Shown here: piece after piece, positions 8,223 through 17,388 of the stretch | How positions within the stretch are numbered: the stretch's first letter is position 1 | Layout: the number at the start of each line of letters is the position of its first letter | From: Modicisalibacter tunisiensis | Lineage (GTDB): Bacteria; Pseudomonadota; Gammaproteobacteria; Pseudomonadales; Halomonadaceae | Direction: 5' to 3' | Assembly (NCBI RefSeq): GCF_020148005.1 | Contig: NZ_JAGXFD010000001.1 | Location: 2,391,037 to 2,455,036, forward strand | Length of the DNA: 64,000 nucleotides | Program-made: the position numbers and the translations under genes | The notes under the pieces: generated by a model | Database searches by the model: none | Told to the model about the DNA's origin: nothing | What the model saw: the letters and a program-made list of their open reading frames with translations, nothing else

Positions 8223-9938
8223 TTACGCCAAGCCCAGCTCGTGGGTGGCCACCTCGCGCATCTTGAACTTCTGGATCTTGCCGGTCACCGTCATCGGGAA
8301 GGCGTCGACGAACTTCACGTAGCGCGGAATCTTGTAGTGGGCGATGCGCCCCTGGCAGAACGTCCTGAGCCCCTCCTCATCGAGGCTTTCGCCTTCGATC
8401 AGCTTGACCCAGGCCATCACCTCCTCGCCGTACTTCTCGTCGGGTACACCGATCACCTGGACATCGGAAATGGCCGGGTGGGTGTAGAGGAAGTCCTCGA
8501 TCTCGCGCGGATAGATGTTCTCGCCGCCACGAATGATCATGTCCTTGATGCGCCCGGTGATCGCGACATAGCCCTCGTCGTCCATCTGCGCCAGATCGCC
8601 GGTATGCATCCAGCCGGCGGCGTCGATCGACGTCGCGGTGGCCTCGGGGTTCTCCCAGTAGCCGAGCATCACGCTGTAGCCGCGGGTGCAGAGCTCGCCG
8701 CGCTCGCCGCGGGGGACGAGGCGGCCGGTCGCCGGATCGATCAGCTTGACTTCCAGGTGCGGATGGATGGTGCCGACCGTGGTGACCCGCTTGTCGAGCG
8801 GGGCATCGGTCTGGGTCTGCAGGCTGACGGGGCTGGTCTCGGTCATGCCGTAGCAGATGCTGACGGCCTTCATGTGCAGCTTGTCGATGACCTGGCGCAT
8901 CACCTCGATGGGGCAGATGGAGCCGGCCATGATGCCGGTGCGCAGGGAGCTCAGATCGAAGGTGGCGAACTCCGGGTGCTCGAGCTCGGCGATGAACATG
9001 GTCGGCACGCCGTACAGGGCCGTGGCGCGCTCCTCCGCGACGGCGGTCAGCGTCGCCAGCGCATCGAAGCCCTCGCTCGGGTAGATCATCGCCGCGCCGT
9101 GGGTCATGCAGCCCAGGTTGCCCATCACCATGCCGAAGCAGTGATAGAGCGGCACCGGGATGACCATGCGGTCCGTCTCGGTCAGGCCGATGCGCTCGGC
9201 GACGAAGAAGCCGTTGTTGAGGATGTTGTGGTGGGAGAGGGTGGCGCCCTTGGGCGCGCCGGTGGTCCCTGATGTGTACTGGATGTTGATCGGCTCGTCG
9301 AACTGCAGCATCGCCTGACGCTCGGCCAGCGCCGTGGCAGCGACCGCGTCGGTGCGGGACAGCAGGTCCTCCCAGGTCAGCATGCCGGGCAGCGCCCAGT
9401 CCGCATCGAGACAGACCACCTGCTTGAGGGCGGGAAGCCGCTCGCTGGCCAGGGGAGTGCCGGCCTCGCCGAGCTGCGGGACCAGCTCGGCGATCATGTC
9501 GGCGTAGCGCGAGGTCTTGAAGGCCCCCTGCAGCACCAGCACCGAGGTGCCCGACTGGCGCAGCGCGTACTCCAGCTCGTGGGTACGATAGCTGGGATTG
9601 ATGTTGACCAGGATGGCGCCGATCTTCGCCGTGGCGAACTGGGTGATGGCCCACTCGCTGCGGTTGGTGGCCCAGATGCCGACCCGGTCGCCCTTTTCCA
9701 CGCCGATCGCCATGTAGGCGCGGGCGGCACGGTCGACGATGTCCTGAAGCTCGCGCCAGGTATAGCGCTGGCGCTGGTGTCGGCTGATCAGCGCGTCTCG
9801 CTCGGGATGACTGTCGACGATGGCGTCGAAGCAGTCGCCGATGGTCTCGCCCTTCAGCGGCTGATGGCTGATGCCGCTGACGTAGCTGTAGCGCGGCGTC
9901 GGCGCCGTGGCGCTCGCGGTATCGGTGTGGGGTGTCAT
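8223..9938 (-). CDS. AMP-binding acyl-CoA synthetase
   Basis: This 571-residue adenylate-forming enzyme activates a fatty or branched acid to its CoA thioester. The P-loop [11 protein letters not shown] is at about 222-232. The Y(G)MTETSP motif follows, then [20 protein letters not shown] near 458-478 and the C-terminal catalytic Lys in GKIQKFK. The ATG at 9938 (MTPHTDT) was preferred over a start 120 bp upstream, which would add an Arg/Ser-rich stretch unlike the family. Its neighbours are a LiuR-like regulator and branched-chain acyl-CoA enzymes, so a role in that pathway is likely. The exact acid cannot be read from sequence. Confidence 0.92.
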   Translation of the reverse strand: MTPHTDTASATAPTPRYSYVSGISHQPLKGETIGDCFDAIVDSHPERDALISRHQRQRYTWRELQDIVDRAARAYMAIGVEKGDRVGIWATNRSEWAITQFATAKIGAILVNINPSYRTHELEYALRQSGTSVLVLQGAFKTSRYADMIAELVPQLGEAGTPLASERLPALKQVVCLDADWALPGMLTWEDLLSRTDAVAATALAERQAMLQFDEPINIQYTSGTTGAPKGATLSHHNILNNGFFVAERIGLTETDRMVIPVPLYHCFGMVMGNLGCMTHGAAMIYPSEGFDALATLTAVAEERATALYGVPTMFIAELEHPEFATFDLSSLRTGIMAGSICPIEVMRQVIDKLHMKAVSICYGMTETSPVSLQTQTDAPLDKRVTTVGTIHPHLEVKLIDPATGRLVPRGERGELCTRGYSVMLGYWENPEATATSIDAAGWMHTGDLAQMDDEGYVAITGRIKDMIIRGGENIYPREIEDFLYTHPAISDVQVIGVPDEKYGEEVMAWVKLIEGESLDEEGLRTFCQGRIAHYKIPRYVKFVDAFPMTVTGKIQKFKMREVATHELGLA

Positions 9939-9981
9939 CGTTGGATTCCTGCTTGTTGTTGTGGCGAAGGGGAATCGGATG

Positions 9982-10416
9982 TCAGGCGTCGCGCGAGTGG
10001 CGTGCCAGCAGGGCATCGAGCGACTCGCGACAGCGATCCTCGACGTCATCGAGTTCATGCTGCAGGGCGCGGATGTCCTCGAGCTGGCGTTCGAGCCCTC
10101 GGCGCTTCTCGGCGAGGATGTCCAGCATGCGGCGCAGCTGTCGCTCGTCGCCGTCCGGGGCGTGGTCGTAGAGCTGAATGACCTCGCGGATTTCCGCCAG
10201 GGAAAAGCCCAGCCGCTTGCCCCGCAGCGTCAGCGACAGGCGCACCCGGTCCTTCTCGTGATAGACACGGGTCTGACCGCGCCGTTCCGGGTCCAGCAGA
10301 CCCTCCTGCTCGTAGAAGCGGATGGTGCGCGGGGTGACCTCGAAGCGCCGGGCCAGCTCGCCGATCGAGTAGGTCCGGCGTTCACGGGACGGCGCCGGAG
10401 AAAGGGTCTCGGACAT
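9982..10416 (-). CDS. liuR: MerR-family regulator, LiuR-like
   Basis: This 144-residue regulator has an N-terminal MerR winged helix ([26 protein letters not shown], starting near residue 15) followed by a long dimerisation coiled coil rich in Arg, Glu and Leu. It lacks the clustered Cys residues of metal-sensing MerR proteins. MerR-type LiuR represses leucine/isovalerate and acyl-CoA catabolism in gammaproteobacteria, and the genes on both sides are of that class. The ATG at 10416 gives MSETLSP; a more upstream ATG is possible. A palindrome just upstream is its probable operator. Confidence 0.82.
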   Translation of the reverse strand: MSETLSPAPSRERRTYSIGELARRFEVTPRTIRFYEQEGLLDPERRGQTRVYHEKDRVRLSLTLRGKRLGFSLAEIREVIQLYDHAPDGDERQLRRMLDILAEKRRGLERQLEDIRALQHELDDVEDRCRESLDALLARHSRDA

Positions 10417-10482
10417 CGGGCGATCCTCATGCTTGGGGTGGTGACGCGATTGTCGATTCACCCGGAGCCAAGGCTAGATGAG

Positions 10483-10500
10483 CTTGACGTTTACGTAAAG
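10483..10500 (+). promoter_or_regulatory. Candidate LiuR operator
   Basis: CTTGACG-TTTA-CGTAAAG is an 18-bp palindrome with 7-bp arms and one mismatch. It sits between the divergent regulator and acyl-CoA dehydrogenase genes. The TTGACG/TTTACG-N-CGTAAA form resembles reported LiuR-type sites, and it overlaps a possible -35 element. The call is inferred from symmetry and position. Confidence 0.55.
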
Positions 10501-10578
10501 TAGACCAAGTGTCACCTTGCCGCGCCGCCGGGGGATGCTAATTTTGCCTGAGATACCCGCACGATTGTGGAGGCCGCC

Positions 10579-11745
10579 GTGGACTTTGCCCTGAGTGACG
10601 ACCAGCGTGCCCTGCAGCAGGCGGCGGCGGACTTCGCCCGGGTGGAGCTGTCCCCGCATGCCGCCGAGTGGGACGCCGCCGCGCACTTTCCGGTGGCGGT
10701 CATCCGGCGGGCCGGCGAGGCCGGGTTCCTCGCCCTCTATGTCGACGAGGCGCAGGGCGGGCTGGGGCTGTCGCGCCTGGAGGCCTCGCTGATCTTCGAG
10801 CAGCTCGCCCAGGGCTGCGTGTCGACCACCGCCTACCTGACCATTCACAACATGGCGACCTGGATGGTGGCGCGCTGGGGCAGCGAGGCCGTGCGCGAGG
10901 CCTGGATGCCGGCGCTGGTCAGCGGTCAGCGGCTGGCCTCCTACTGCCTGACCGAGCCCGGCGCCGGTTCGGATGCCGCCAGCCTGCGCACCCGGGCGGT
11001 GCGCGACGGCGACGACTACGTGCTCGACGGCAGCAAGATGTTCATCTCGGGCGCGGGATCCACGGACGCCCTGGTGGTGATGGCCCGCACGGGACCGCCC
11101 GACAGCGGGGCGGCCGGCATTTCCGCCTTTCTGGTGCCGGCGGATGCCGCGGGGATCCACTACGGCAAGAACGAGGACAAGATGGGCTGGAAGAGCCAGC
11201 CGACCCGGCTGGTCAGCTTCGACGGCGTGCGCGTCCCGGCCGGGCAGCGCCTCGGCGAGGAGGGCGAGGGCTTCCGGCTGGCCATGAAGGGGCTGGATGG
11301 CGGTCGGCTGAACATCGCCAGCTGCTCGCTCGGGGCGGCCCAGCTGGCGCTGACCCTGGCGCGGGATCACCTGCATCAGCGCCGCCAGTTCGGCCGTGAG
11401 CTGGCGGCGTTCCAGGCGCTGCAGTTCCGCTTCGCCGACATGGCCACCGAACTGTTGAGCGCGCGCCTGATGGTCCGCCATGCCGCCTGGCGGCTCGACC
11501 ACGACGACCCCCTGGCCAGCGCGCACTGCGCCATGGCCAAGCGCCTGGCGACGGACATCGGCTTCAGCGTGTGCAACGAGGCGCTGCAGCTGCATGGCGG
11601 CTATGGCTACATCAAGGAGTACCCGCTCGAGCGGCTGGTGCGCGATACGCGGGTCCACCAGATCCTCGAGGGAACCAATGAAATCATGCGCGTGATCGTG
11701 GCTCGGCGCCTGTTCGAACCCGATGCCCTCGACAACCTGATATGA
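10579..11745 (+). CDS. Acyl-CoA dehydrogenase (isobutyryl-CoA dehydrogenase-like)
   Basis: This 388-residue flavoenzyme performs alpha,beta-dehydrogenation of an acyl-CoA. It begins MDFALSDDQRAL and has the ACAD signatures CLTEPGAGSDA (substrate/FAD binding), FGRELAAFQALQF and LHGGYGYIKEYP. The likely catalytic base is Glu364 in ILEGTNEI near the C-terminus. The GTG at 10579 was chosen because GGAGG at 10569-10573 is correctly spaced before it; a second GTG at 10567 overlaps that site. Neighbouring hydroxyisobutyryl-CoA hydrolase and hydroxyisobutyrate dehydrogenase genes indicate isobutyryl-CoA from valine as the main substrate. Confidence 0.92.
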   Translation: MDFALSDDQRALQQAAADFARVELSPHAAEWDAAAHFPVAVIRRAGEAGFLALYVDEAQGGLGLSRLEASLIFEQLAQGCVSTTAYLTIHNMATWMVARWGSEAVREAWMPALVSGQRLASYCLTEPGAGSDAASLRTRAVRDGDDYVLDGSKMFISGAGSTDALVVMARTGPPDSGAAGISAFLVPADAAGIHYGKNEDKMGWKSQPTRLVSFDGVRVPAGQRLGEEGEGFRLAMKGLDGGRLNIASCSLGAAQLALTLARDHLHQRRQFGRELAAFQALQFRFADMATELLSARLMVRHAAWRLDHDDPLASAHCAMAKRLATDIGFSVCNEALQLHGGYGYIKEYPLERLVRDTRVHQILEGTNEIMRVIVARRLFEPDALDNLI

Positions 11746-11778
11746 CGACACGCGCGCTGCACGGGAGACTGCCGTTTC

Positions 11779-12879
11779 ATGTCCGAACCGCTTGTCCGCT
11801 TCACCGAACTTCCCGGCCGCGACGGCGCGCGCATCGGCCGCGCGACGCTCAACGCCCCGCGCTCGCTCAACGCCCTGTCCCTGGCGATGATCGAGACACT
11901 CACGGCCCGGCTGGAGGCCTGGGAGCAGGACCCCGGCATCGCCGCGGTGTGGCTCGACGGCGCCGGCGACAAGGCATTCTGCGCCGGGGGCGATGTGGTC
12001 GCGCTGTATCGCGCGATGACCGATGCCGAGCAGGGTGCCGCCTTTGCCACCACCTACTTCACGGCCGAGTACCGGCTCGACTATCGGCTGCATGCCTACA
12101 CCAAGCCCCTGATCGCCTGGGGGGGCGGTATCGTCATGGGCGGCGGCCTGGGGCTGCTGGCCGGGGCGGGCGAGCGTGTGGTCAGCGAGGCCTCGCGCCT
12201 GGCCATGCCGGAAATCACCATCGGCCTCTACCCCGATGTGGGGGCGAGCTGGTTCTTCAACCGCATGCCCAGCGGCATCGGCCGCTACCTGGGCCTGACC
12301 GGCGCCCCGCTCAATGCCCGCGACGCCCTGCTGCTGGGGCTGGCCGATCGCTGTATCCCCGATGATCGGAGGGAGGCGGTGCTGGCCGCCCTGCAGGCGG
12401 CGGATCTCGCGCGTCCGGCCCAGGCGGTGGCCGAGGTGCTGGCCCGTTTCGAGGCCCGCGACACGGCCCCGGAAAGCCAAGTGCTGGCGCATCTCGACCG
12501 GCTGCAGGCGATGACCCAGGTGGCGGATGTTGCCACCGCCGTCGAGCGCATCCTGGCGGATATGGACGACGACCCCTGGCTGGCGGCCAACCGCGAGCGC
12601 CTGGCCGGCGGCTGCCCGATCACCGCGCATCTGGTGTGGGAGATGCAGGCGCGCCACCGCCACACGAGCCTGGCCGATGCGCTGCGTGACGAGCTGAATC
12701 TCTCGGTGCAGTGCGCCCGGCATGCGGACCTGGCCGAGGGCGTTCGCGCGCTGCTGATCGACAAGGACAAGCAGCCGCGCTGGTCGCATCGCGACGTGGC
12801 CAGTGTGCCGCGACAAGACGTCGAGGCGTTCCTGGCGCCGCTGTGGCCGGCCCGGGAGCACCCCCTGCAGGACCTGTAA
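11779..12879 (+). CDS. 3-hydroxyisobutyryl-CoA hydrolase (enoyl-CoA hydratase/isomerase fold)
   Basis: The protein has 366 residues, about 100 longer than a plain enoyl-CoA hydratase and typical of the HIBCH subgroup. The oxyanion-hole segments are FCAGGDV (67-73) and GGIVMGGG (116-123). The diagnostic PEITIGLYPDVGASWFF block (144-160) carries the catalytic Glu145 and Asp153 equivalents. It releases CoA from 3-hydroxyisobutyryl-CoA in valine degradation. It could still hydrate other enoyl-CoAs, but the flanking genes support the hydrolase call. It lies 33 bp after the dehydrogenase and 41 bp before mmsB. Confidence 0.92.
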   Translation: MSEPLVRFTELPGRDGARIGRATLNAPRSLNALSLAMIETLTARLEAWEQDPGIAAVWLDGAGDKAFCAGGDVVALYRAMTDAEQGAAFATTYFTAEYRLDYRLHAYTKPLIAWGGGIVMGGGLGLLAGAGERVVSEASRLAMPEITIGLYPDVGASWFFNRMPSGIGRYLGLTGAPLNARDALLLGLADRCIPDDRREAVLAALQAADLARPAQAVAEVLARFEARDTAPESQVLAHLDRLQAMTQVADVATAVERILADMDDDPWLAANRERLAGGCPITAHLVWEMQARHRHTSLADALRDELNLSVQCARHADLAEGVRALLIDKDKQPRWSHRDVASVPRQDVEAFLAPLWPAREHPLQDL

Positions 12880-12920
12880 TCCACCCCGTTCCACGACAAC
12901 GACAATTCAAGGAGCATGCC

Positions 12921-13823
12921 ATGCAAATCGCCTTCATCGGTCTGGGCAACATGGGCGCGCCGATGGCCGCCAATCTGCTCAAGGCCGGTTACCGCGTCCG
13001 CGTCTTCGACCTCGTGGAGGGGGCCATGCAGGCCCTGGCCGGCGAGGGCGCCACGCCCGCCGAATCGGCGCGGGACGCGGCGGACGGTGCCGACGTGGTG
13101 ATCTCGATGCTGCCGGCCGGTGCCCATGTCAAGGCCCTGTACCTGGGCGGCGACGATCAGCCCGGGCTGCTGGAGGCGCTGAGCGGCCAGCCGCTGATCA
13201 TCGATGCCTCTACCATCGCCCCGGAGGACGCGCGGGAGGTGGCCGGTGCCGCCGCCCGTCGCGGCCTGACCTGCCTGGACGCCCCGGTATCGGGTGGTGT
13301 GGGCGGCGCCCGGGCGGGCACCCTGACCTTCATCGTCGGCGGCAGCGAGGCGGGCTTCGATACCGCCCGGCCGCTGCTGGAGGCGATGGGGCGCAACGTC
13401 TTTCATGCCGGGGACAGCGGCGCAGGGCAGGTGGCCAAGATCTGCAACAACATGCTGCTGGGCATTCTCATGAGCGGCACCGCCGAGGCGCTGGCGCTGG
13501 GGGTCGAGAACGGCCTGGATCCGGCGGTGCTCTCCGAGATCATGAAGCAGAGCAGTGGCGGCAACTGGGCGCTCAACGTCTACAACCCCTGGCCGGGGGT
13601 GATGCCCCAGGCGCCGGCCTCCAATGACTATCAGGGCGGCTTCCTGGTCGACCTGATGAGCAAGGACCTGGGGCTGGCGACCTCGCTGGCGCTGACCTCC
13701 CGCTCGGCGATCCCCATGGGGGCCCAGGCCCGAAACCTCTACGCCCTGCATGCCGGCGGGGGCAACGGGCGGCTGGACTTCTCCAGCATCCAGCGCTTCT
13801 ATCGCCGTGGTGACACCCCATGA
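12921..13823 (+). CDS. mmsB: 3-hydroxyisobutyrate dehydrogenase
   Basis: This 300-residue enzyme oxidises 3-hydroxyisobutyrate to methylmalonate semialdehyde with NAD. The Rossmann motif GLGNMGAPMAANL starts at residue 7. The substrate-binding segment APVSGGVGGARAGTL is near 121, and the catalytic Lys is K173 in GQVAKICNNM. A strong AAGGAG Shine-Dalgarno at 12909-12914 supports the ATG at 12921. The next enzyme in the pathway, methylmalonate-semialdehyde dehydrogenase (mmsA), is not in the window. The last 4 bp overlap the rhodanese gene. Confidence 0.96.
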   Translation: MQIAFIGLGNMGAPMAANLLKAGYRVRVFDLVEGAMQALAGEGATPAESARDAADGADVVISMLPAGAHVKALYLGGDDQPGLLEALSGQPLIIDASTIAPEDAREVAGAAARRGLTCLDAPVSGGVGGARAGTLTFIVGGSEAGFDTARPLLEAMGRNVFHAGDSGAGQVAKICNNMLLGILMSGTAEALALGVENGLDPAVLSEIMKQSSGGNWALNVYNPWPGVMPQAPASNDYQGGFLVDLMSKDLGLATSLALTSRSAIPMGAQARNLYALHAGGGNGRLDFSSIQRFYRRGDTP

Positions 13824-14215
13824 CGGAGTTGATCAAGGGCGTGGCCGAGCTGGTGGCCGAGGCCGAACGGGAGATCGAGACCCTAACGCCGGCTCAGGCG
13901 CTGGCGCTGCACGGCCGACCGGGGGTGACCTTCGTCGACATCCGCGATGTGCGCGAGCTGCAGCGCGAGGGCGGCATTCCCGGTGCGCTGCATGCGCCAC
14001 GCGGGCTGCTCGAGTTCTGGGTGGACCCGGCTTCGCCCTACCATCAGGCCGCCTTCGCGCGGCCGGACCGCTTCGTGCTGTTCTGCGCCAAGGGGCAGCG
14101 TTCGGCGCTGGCCACCCAGCAGCTGCAGCACATGGGATTCGGCCCGGTCTGTCACATCGGCGGCGGGTTCAGCGCCTGGTGCGAGGCGCGGGGCCCCGTC
14201 TCACGGGAGGATTGA
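13820..14215 (+). CDS. Rhodanese-like sulfurtransferase domain protein
   Basis: The 131-residue protein is a single rhodanese domain. It has the family DIRDVREL strand-turn at about 40-47 and the active-site loop FCAKGQRSA with Cys89 positioned to carry a persulfide. There is no signal peptide, so it acts in the cytoplasm. Its start overlaps the mmsB stop (ATGA), which suggests co-expression with the valine module, although no functional link is obvious. The sulfur donor and acceptor are unknown. Confidence 0.88.
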   Translation: MTELIKGVAELVAEAEREIETLTPAQALALHGRPGVTFVDIRDVRELQREGGIPGALHAPRGLLEFWVDPASPYHQAAFARPDRFVLFCAKGQRSALATQQLQHMGFGPVCHIGGGFSAWCEARGPVSRED

Positions 14216-14277
14216 ACAGGCAGCCGGGACTTCTATGCTGAATGGATGGACATTCCGTCCTGCAGGAGGAACTTGGC

Positions 14278-14850
14278 ATGACTCAGGTGCTGTTGCCCGT
14301 CGCCGACGGCAGCGAGGATATCGAGACCGTCACGCTGATCGATGTGTTGCGGCGTGCGGATATACAGGTCACGGTGGCGTCGGTCATGGCGCAGCCGACG
14401 CTGACCTTGGCGCGAGGCACGCGACTGATCGCGGATACCTGCCTGGCAGAACTTGACCCGGAACATGCCTTCGAGATCATCGTGCTGCCCGGCGGCATGC
14501 CGGGTGCGGAGCATCTGCGCGACTCGCTCGATCTCGCCGAACGGCTGCATCGTCAGCGCCGCGGGGATGGCTGGATCGGCGCGATCTGTGCCGCGCCGGG
14601 GGTAGTGCTGGCGCCGCTGGACCTGGTCCAGGGCTATGTGGTGACCGGGTATCCCGCCTTTCAGGCAGCGCTGGTCGAGGCCGGTGGCCACCTTTCCCGG
14701 CAGCCCGTGGTGGAGGACGGCAAGCTGGTGACCAGCCAGGGGCCGGCCACGGCGATGGCCTTCGCCCTGCACCTGGTCGGGCTGCTGGTGGACGAGGCCA
14801 CCGAGCGACGCATCGCCGAGGGCCTGCTGACCGACGTGATGGGATTCTGA
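14278..14850 (+). CDS. DJ-1/PfpI family protein (YajL-like)
   Basis: The 190-residue protein has the class-I glutamine amidotransferase-like fold of DJ-1. It contains the N-terminal GSEDIETV with the conserved Glu, PGGMPGAEHL at 71-80 and the nucleophile elbow GAICAAPG with Cys104. Spacing matches E. coli YajL, a chaperone/deglycase-type protein whose activity is debated. A good AGGAGGA ribosome-binding site at 14264-14270 supports the ATG at 14278 over an upstream ATG at 14242. Confidence 0.9.
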   Translation: MTQVLLPVADGSEDIETVTLIDVLRRADIQVTVASVMAQPTLTLARGTRLIADTCLAELDPEHAFEIIVLPGGMPGAEHLRDSLDLAERLHRQRRGDGWIGAICAAPGVVLAPLDLVQGYVVTGYPAFQAALVEAGGHLSRQPVVEDGKLVTSQGPATAMAFALHLVGLLVDEATERRIAEGLLTDVMGF

Positions 14851-14921
14851 GCCGGGACTGCGCTTGGGTTGCGTGGTGGCCTTGGGCAGAATGAGTGCCT
14901 TTGTCTGCCCAGGACGCCCGC

Positions 14922-16301
14922 ATGCCCTCGTCGACCTCGAACGCCACTTCCCCCTTTCTGGATGGCCCCATCGCCGCGACACTGGCGCGCAAGTCGCTGC
15001 CGGTGATGCTCGGCATGGTGGCGATGATGCTGTTCAACCTGGTGGATACCTGGTTCATCGCCGGGCTGGGCACGCAGCCCCTGGCGGCGGTGGCCTTCAC
15101 CTTTCCGGTCACCTTCACCGCGATCAGCCTGGCGATCGGCCTGGGCATCGGGACGTCCGCGGTGGTGGCCCGGCGGCTGGGCCAGGGCGAGCGGGCGCTG
15201 CTGCGACGTCGGGCCACGGATGCCCTGCTGCTGGCGGTGGGGGTCGGCGCCCTGGTGACGGCCGCGGGCCTGACCACGCTCGAGCCGCTGTTTCGGTTCC
15301 TGGGGGCCGACCGGGAGCTGATGCCGTTCATCGATGCCTACATGGGGGTCTGGTACTGGGGTGCGGGACTGCTGATCGCCCCGCGTGTGCTGAACAGCGT
15401 GCTCCGGGCACAGGGCAATACCCTGGTGCCGGGGCTGATGATGGCCGCCGCGGCACTGCTCAATGCCCTGCTGGACCCGCTGTTGATCTTCGGTGCCGGG
15501 CCGGTGCCGGCGATGGGCGTGCGGGGCGCGGCCCTGGCGACGCTGATCAGCTGGGGCGTGATGACCCTGGGGTTGCTGTGCCTGCCCGTGCTGCGTGCCA
15601 GCCTGGACTGGAAGGGCTGGCGGCTCGCCGGGCTGGTCGTTTCCTGGCGGGAGCTGGGCAGGATCGCACTGCCGGCGGCGGTGACCAGCGTGTTCACGCC
15701 GATCGCCATGGGGCTTGTGACGCGCATCGTGGCCGGGCAGGGTACCACGGCGGTCGCGGCCTTCGGTGTGGGCTCCCGCATCGAGGCCATCGCCCAGCTG
15801 GTGGTGCTGACGCTGTCGATGACCCTGTCGCCGTTCGTCAGCCAGAACCACGGCGCCGAGCGGCCTGATCGGGTTCGGCGGGCGATCTTCGGCTGCTTCG
15901 GCTTTGTGCTGGCCTGGCAGCTGCTCGTGTGGGGGGTGCTGCAGGGGCTGGCCCCCTGGCTGATTGCCGGTTATGCCGAGGGCCCCGAGGTGGCCGAGAC
16001 ACTGCGCTGGTATCTCTGGCTCGTGCCGCTGGGGCTTGGGGCCCAGGGCGTGGTGATCCTCACCAATTCCTCGTTCAATGCGCTGCATCGCCCGCGTCAC
16101 GCCCTGGTGCTGTCGGTCGTGCGGCTGTTCGTGCTGACCGTGCCGCTGGCCTGGCTGGGGGGACGCTTCGCCGGTCCGGTGGGCATCTTCGCCGGCATGC
16201 TGGCCGCGAACCTGCTGATGGCGATGCTCTCGGCCTGGCGCCTGCGCCGGCATCTCGTCCGGCGCTTCGGGGCTTGGACCGGGAGCCTCAGCGCGGGCTG
16301 A
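14922..16301 (+). CDS. MATE-family multidrug/toxin efflux transporter
   Basis: This 459-residue inner-membrane protein has about twelve hydrophobic segments and the internal two-fold repeat of MATE pumps. Early motifs include the first-helix [20 protein letters not shown] region and [10 protein letters not shown]. They fit the DinF/NorM superfamily, which exports cationic drugs or metabolites by H+ or Na+ antiport. The ATG at 14922 has AGGA 7 bp upstream; a GTG at 14895 is a weaker alternative. It converges with ppsR, and the frame ends inside the last codons of that gene region (14-bp overlap). Confidence 0.93.
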   Translation: MPSSTSNATSPFLDGPIAATLARKSLPVMLGMVAMMLFNLVDTWFIAGLGTQPLAAVAFTFPVTFTAISLAIGLGIGTSAVVARRLGQGERALLRRRATDALLLAVGVGALVTAAGLTTLEPLFRFLGADRELMPFIDAYMGVWYWGAGLLIAPRVLNSVLRAQGNTLVPGLMMAAAALLNALLDPLLIFGAGPVPAMGVRGAALATLISWGVMTLGLLCLPVLRASLDWKGWRLAGLVVSWRELGRIALPAAVTSVFTPIAMGLVTRIVAGQGTTAVAAFGVGSRIEAIAQLVVLTLSMTLSPFVSQNHGAERPDRVRRAIFGCFGFVLAWQLLVWGVLQGLAPWLIAGYAEGPEVAETLRWYLWLVPLGLGAQGVVILTNSSFNALHRPRHALVLSVVRLFVLTVPLAWLGGRFAGPVGIFAGMLAANLLMAMLSAWRLRRHLVRRFGAWTGSLSAG

Positions 16302-17121
16302 AGCGGCGCTGCAGGCCGGTCTCGGCGATCAGCCGGGTGGAGATTTCCTCGATCGAGAAGCGGGTGGTGTCGATATAGGGGATATGGAAGCGCCGGTAGA
16401 GCGCCTCGGCCTGCTGGACCTCCTGCAGGCACTGGTCGATCGAGCAGTAGCGGCTGTTGGGGCGGCGCTCGGTGCGGATGGCGGCCAGGCGGCGCGGGTC
16501 GATGGTCAGGCCGAACAGCTTGTGGCGGTGCGGCGCCAGGGCGCGGGGCATCTTCAGGTTGCCGTCCTCGTCGAGGTCGTCCTCGGTCAGCGGGTAGTTG
16601 GCCGCGCGGATGCCGAACTGCAGCGCCAGGTAGAGCGAGGTGGGCGTCTTGCCGCAGCGCGACACGCCCACCAGGATGACGTCGGCGGTATCGTACTGGC
16701 TGACCCGGGCGCCATCGTCGTTGTCCAGGGCGAAGTGCACCGAGTCGATGCGGTGCATGTAGACGTCATCCTGGCCGATGGAGTGGGTACGCCCCACCGA
16801 GTAGGACGAGTGCACCTTCAGCTCCTCCTCGAGGGGAGCGAGGAAGGTGGTGAAGACATCCACCTTGAAGCCCGGCGCCTGGCTGATGATCCCGCGGATC
16901 GTCTGGTCGACGATGGTGTCGATGATGATCGGTGTCTCGCCGTCGCGTGCCGCGGTGGCCTGAATCACGTCGGCCAGTTGCTGGGCCTTTTCCGTGGAGT
17001 CGATGTACGGCTTGGTGACCATCCGGATCTCCAGGCTTTCGAACTGCGCCAGCAGGCTGCGGCCCAGGGTCTCGGCGGTGATGCCGGTGCCGTCGGAGAT
17101 GAAGAACGCGGTGCGGGACAT
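16288..17121 (-). CDS. ppsR: PEP synthase regulatory protein (bifunctional kinase/pyrophosphorylase)
   Basis: This 277-residue DUF299 protein inactivates PEP synthase by ADP-dependent phosphorylation and reactivates it by phosphate-dependent removal. The N-terminal [15 protein letters not shown] is diagnostic, and the nucleotide-binding P-loop GVSRCGKT is at 152-159. The ATG at 17121 gives MSRTAFFIS; the open frame extends upstream but lacks family similarity. It is divergent from ppsA, its expected target, which supports the pairing. The 3' end overlaps the MATE gene by 14 bp. Confidence 0.96.
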   Translation of the reverse strand: MSRTAFFISDGTGITAETLGRSLLAQFESLEIRMVTKPYIDSTEKAQQLADVIQATAARDGETPIIIDTIVDQTIRGIISQAPGFKVDVFTTFLAPLEEELKVHSSYSVGRTHSIGQDDVYMHRIDSVHFALDNDDGARVSQYDTADVILVGVSRCGKTPTSLYLALQFGIRAANYPLTEDDLDEDGNLKMPRALAPHRHKLFGLTIDPRRLAAIRTERRPNSRYCSIDQCLQEVQQAEALYRRFHIPYIDTTRFSIEEISTRLIAETGLQRRFSPR

Positions 17122-17285
17122 GCGGAAACTCTCGCGAGGGTTTGTCGCATTGTCCTGGTTCGAGGGGGCAGCGACAAGCGGTGCTGCCGTCGTCTGCATC
17201 GATGCGGATGCGTGAAGCGAGAGGCGCCCGACTACAGGAAACGCCGGCAATCGATGATTGTTGTAAAAATACTCCAGTGACTTCG

Positions 17286-17307
17286 CTATTAGACTAATGG
17301 CTAATAG
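17286..17307. promoter_or_regulatory. Palindromic repeat between ppsR and ppsA
   Basis: ATTAGACTAAT (17288-17298) is a perfect 11-bp odd palindrome. CTATTAG (17286-17292) is inverted again as CTAATAG (17301-17307). This gives three CTAAT-type half sites in 22 bp of the AT-rich divergent intergenic region. It could be an operator for a dimeric regulator of the pair; the protein is unknown. Confidence 0.35.
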
Positions 17308-17388
17308 GGCGGCGGCTTGTTACCTTGGCTTCCGATTGCCAGTAGGCGCGTCCGGCGCCGACACCGCATTGGATATAAGGGGGACCCC

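Noticed and set aside
10484-10515. TTGACG at 10484 as a standard -35 element for the acyl-CoA dehydrogenase gene
   Set aside because: No acceptable -10 hexamer lies 16-19 bp downstream; the sequence is better read as an arm of the regulator palindrome.
10474-12894. An 806-codon minus-strand frame across the acyl-CoA dehydrogenase and hydrolase genes
   Set aside because: It spans two well-supported plus-strand genes and their gap, and has no family motif.
14661-16253. A 530-codon minus-strand frame opposite the MATE gene
   Set aside because: Gln/His/Arg-rich shadow with no homology pattern.
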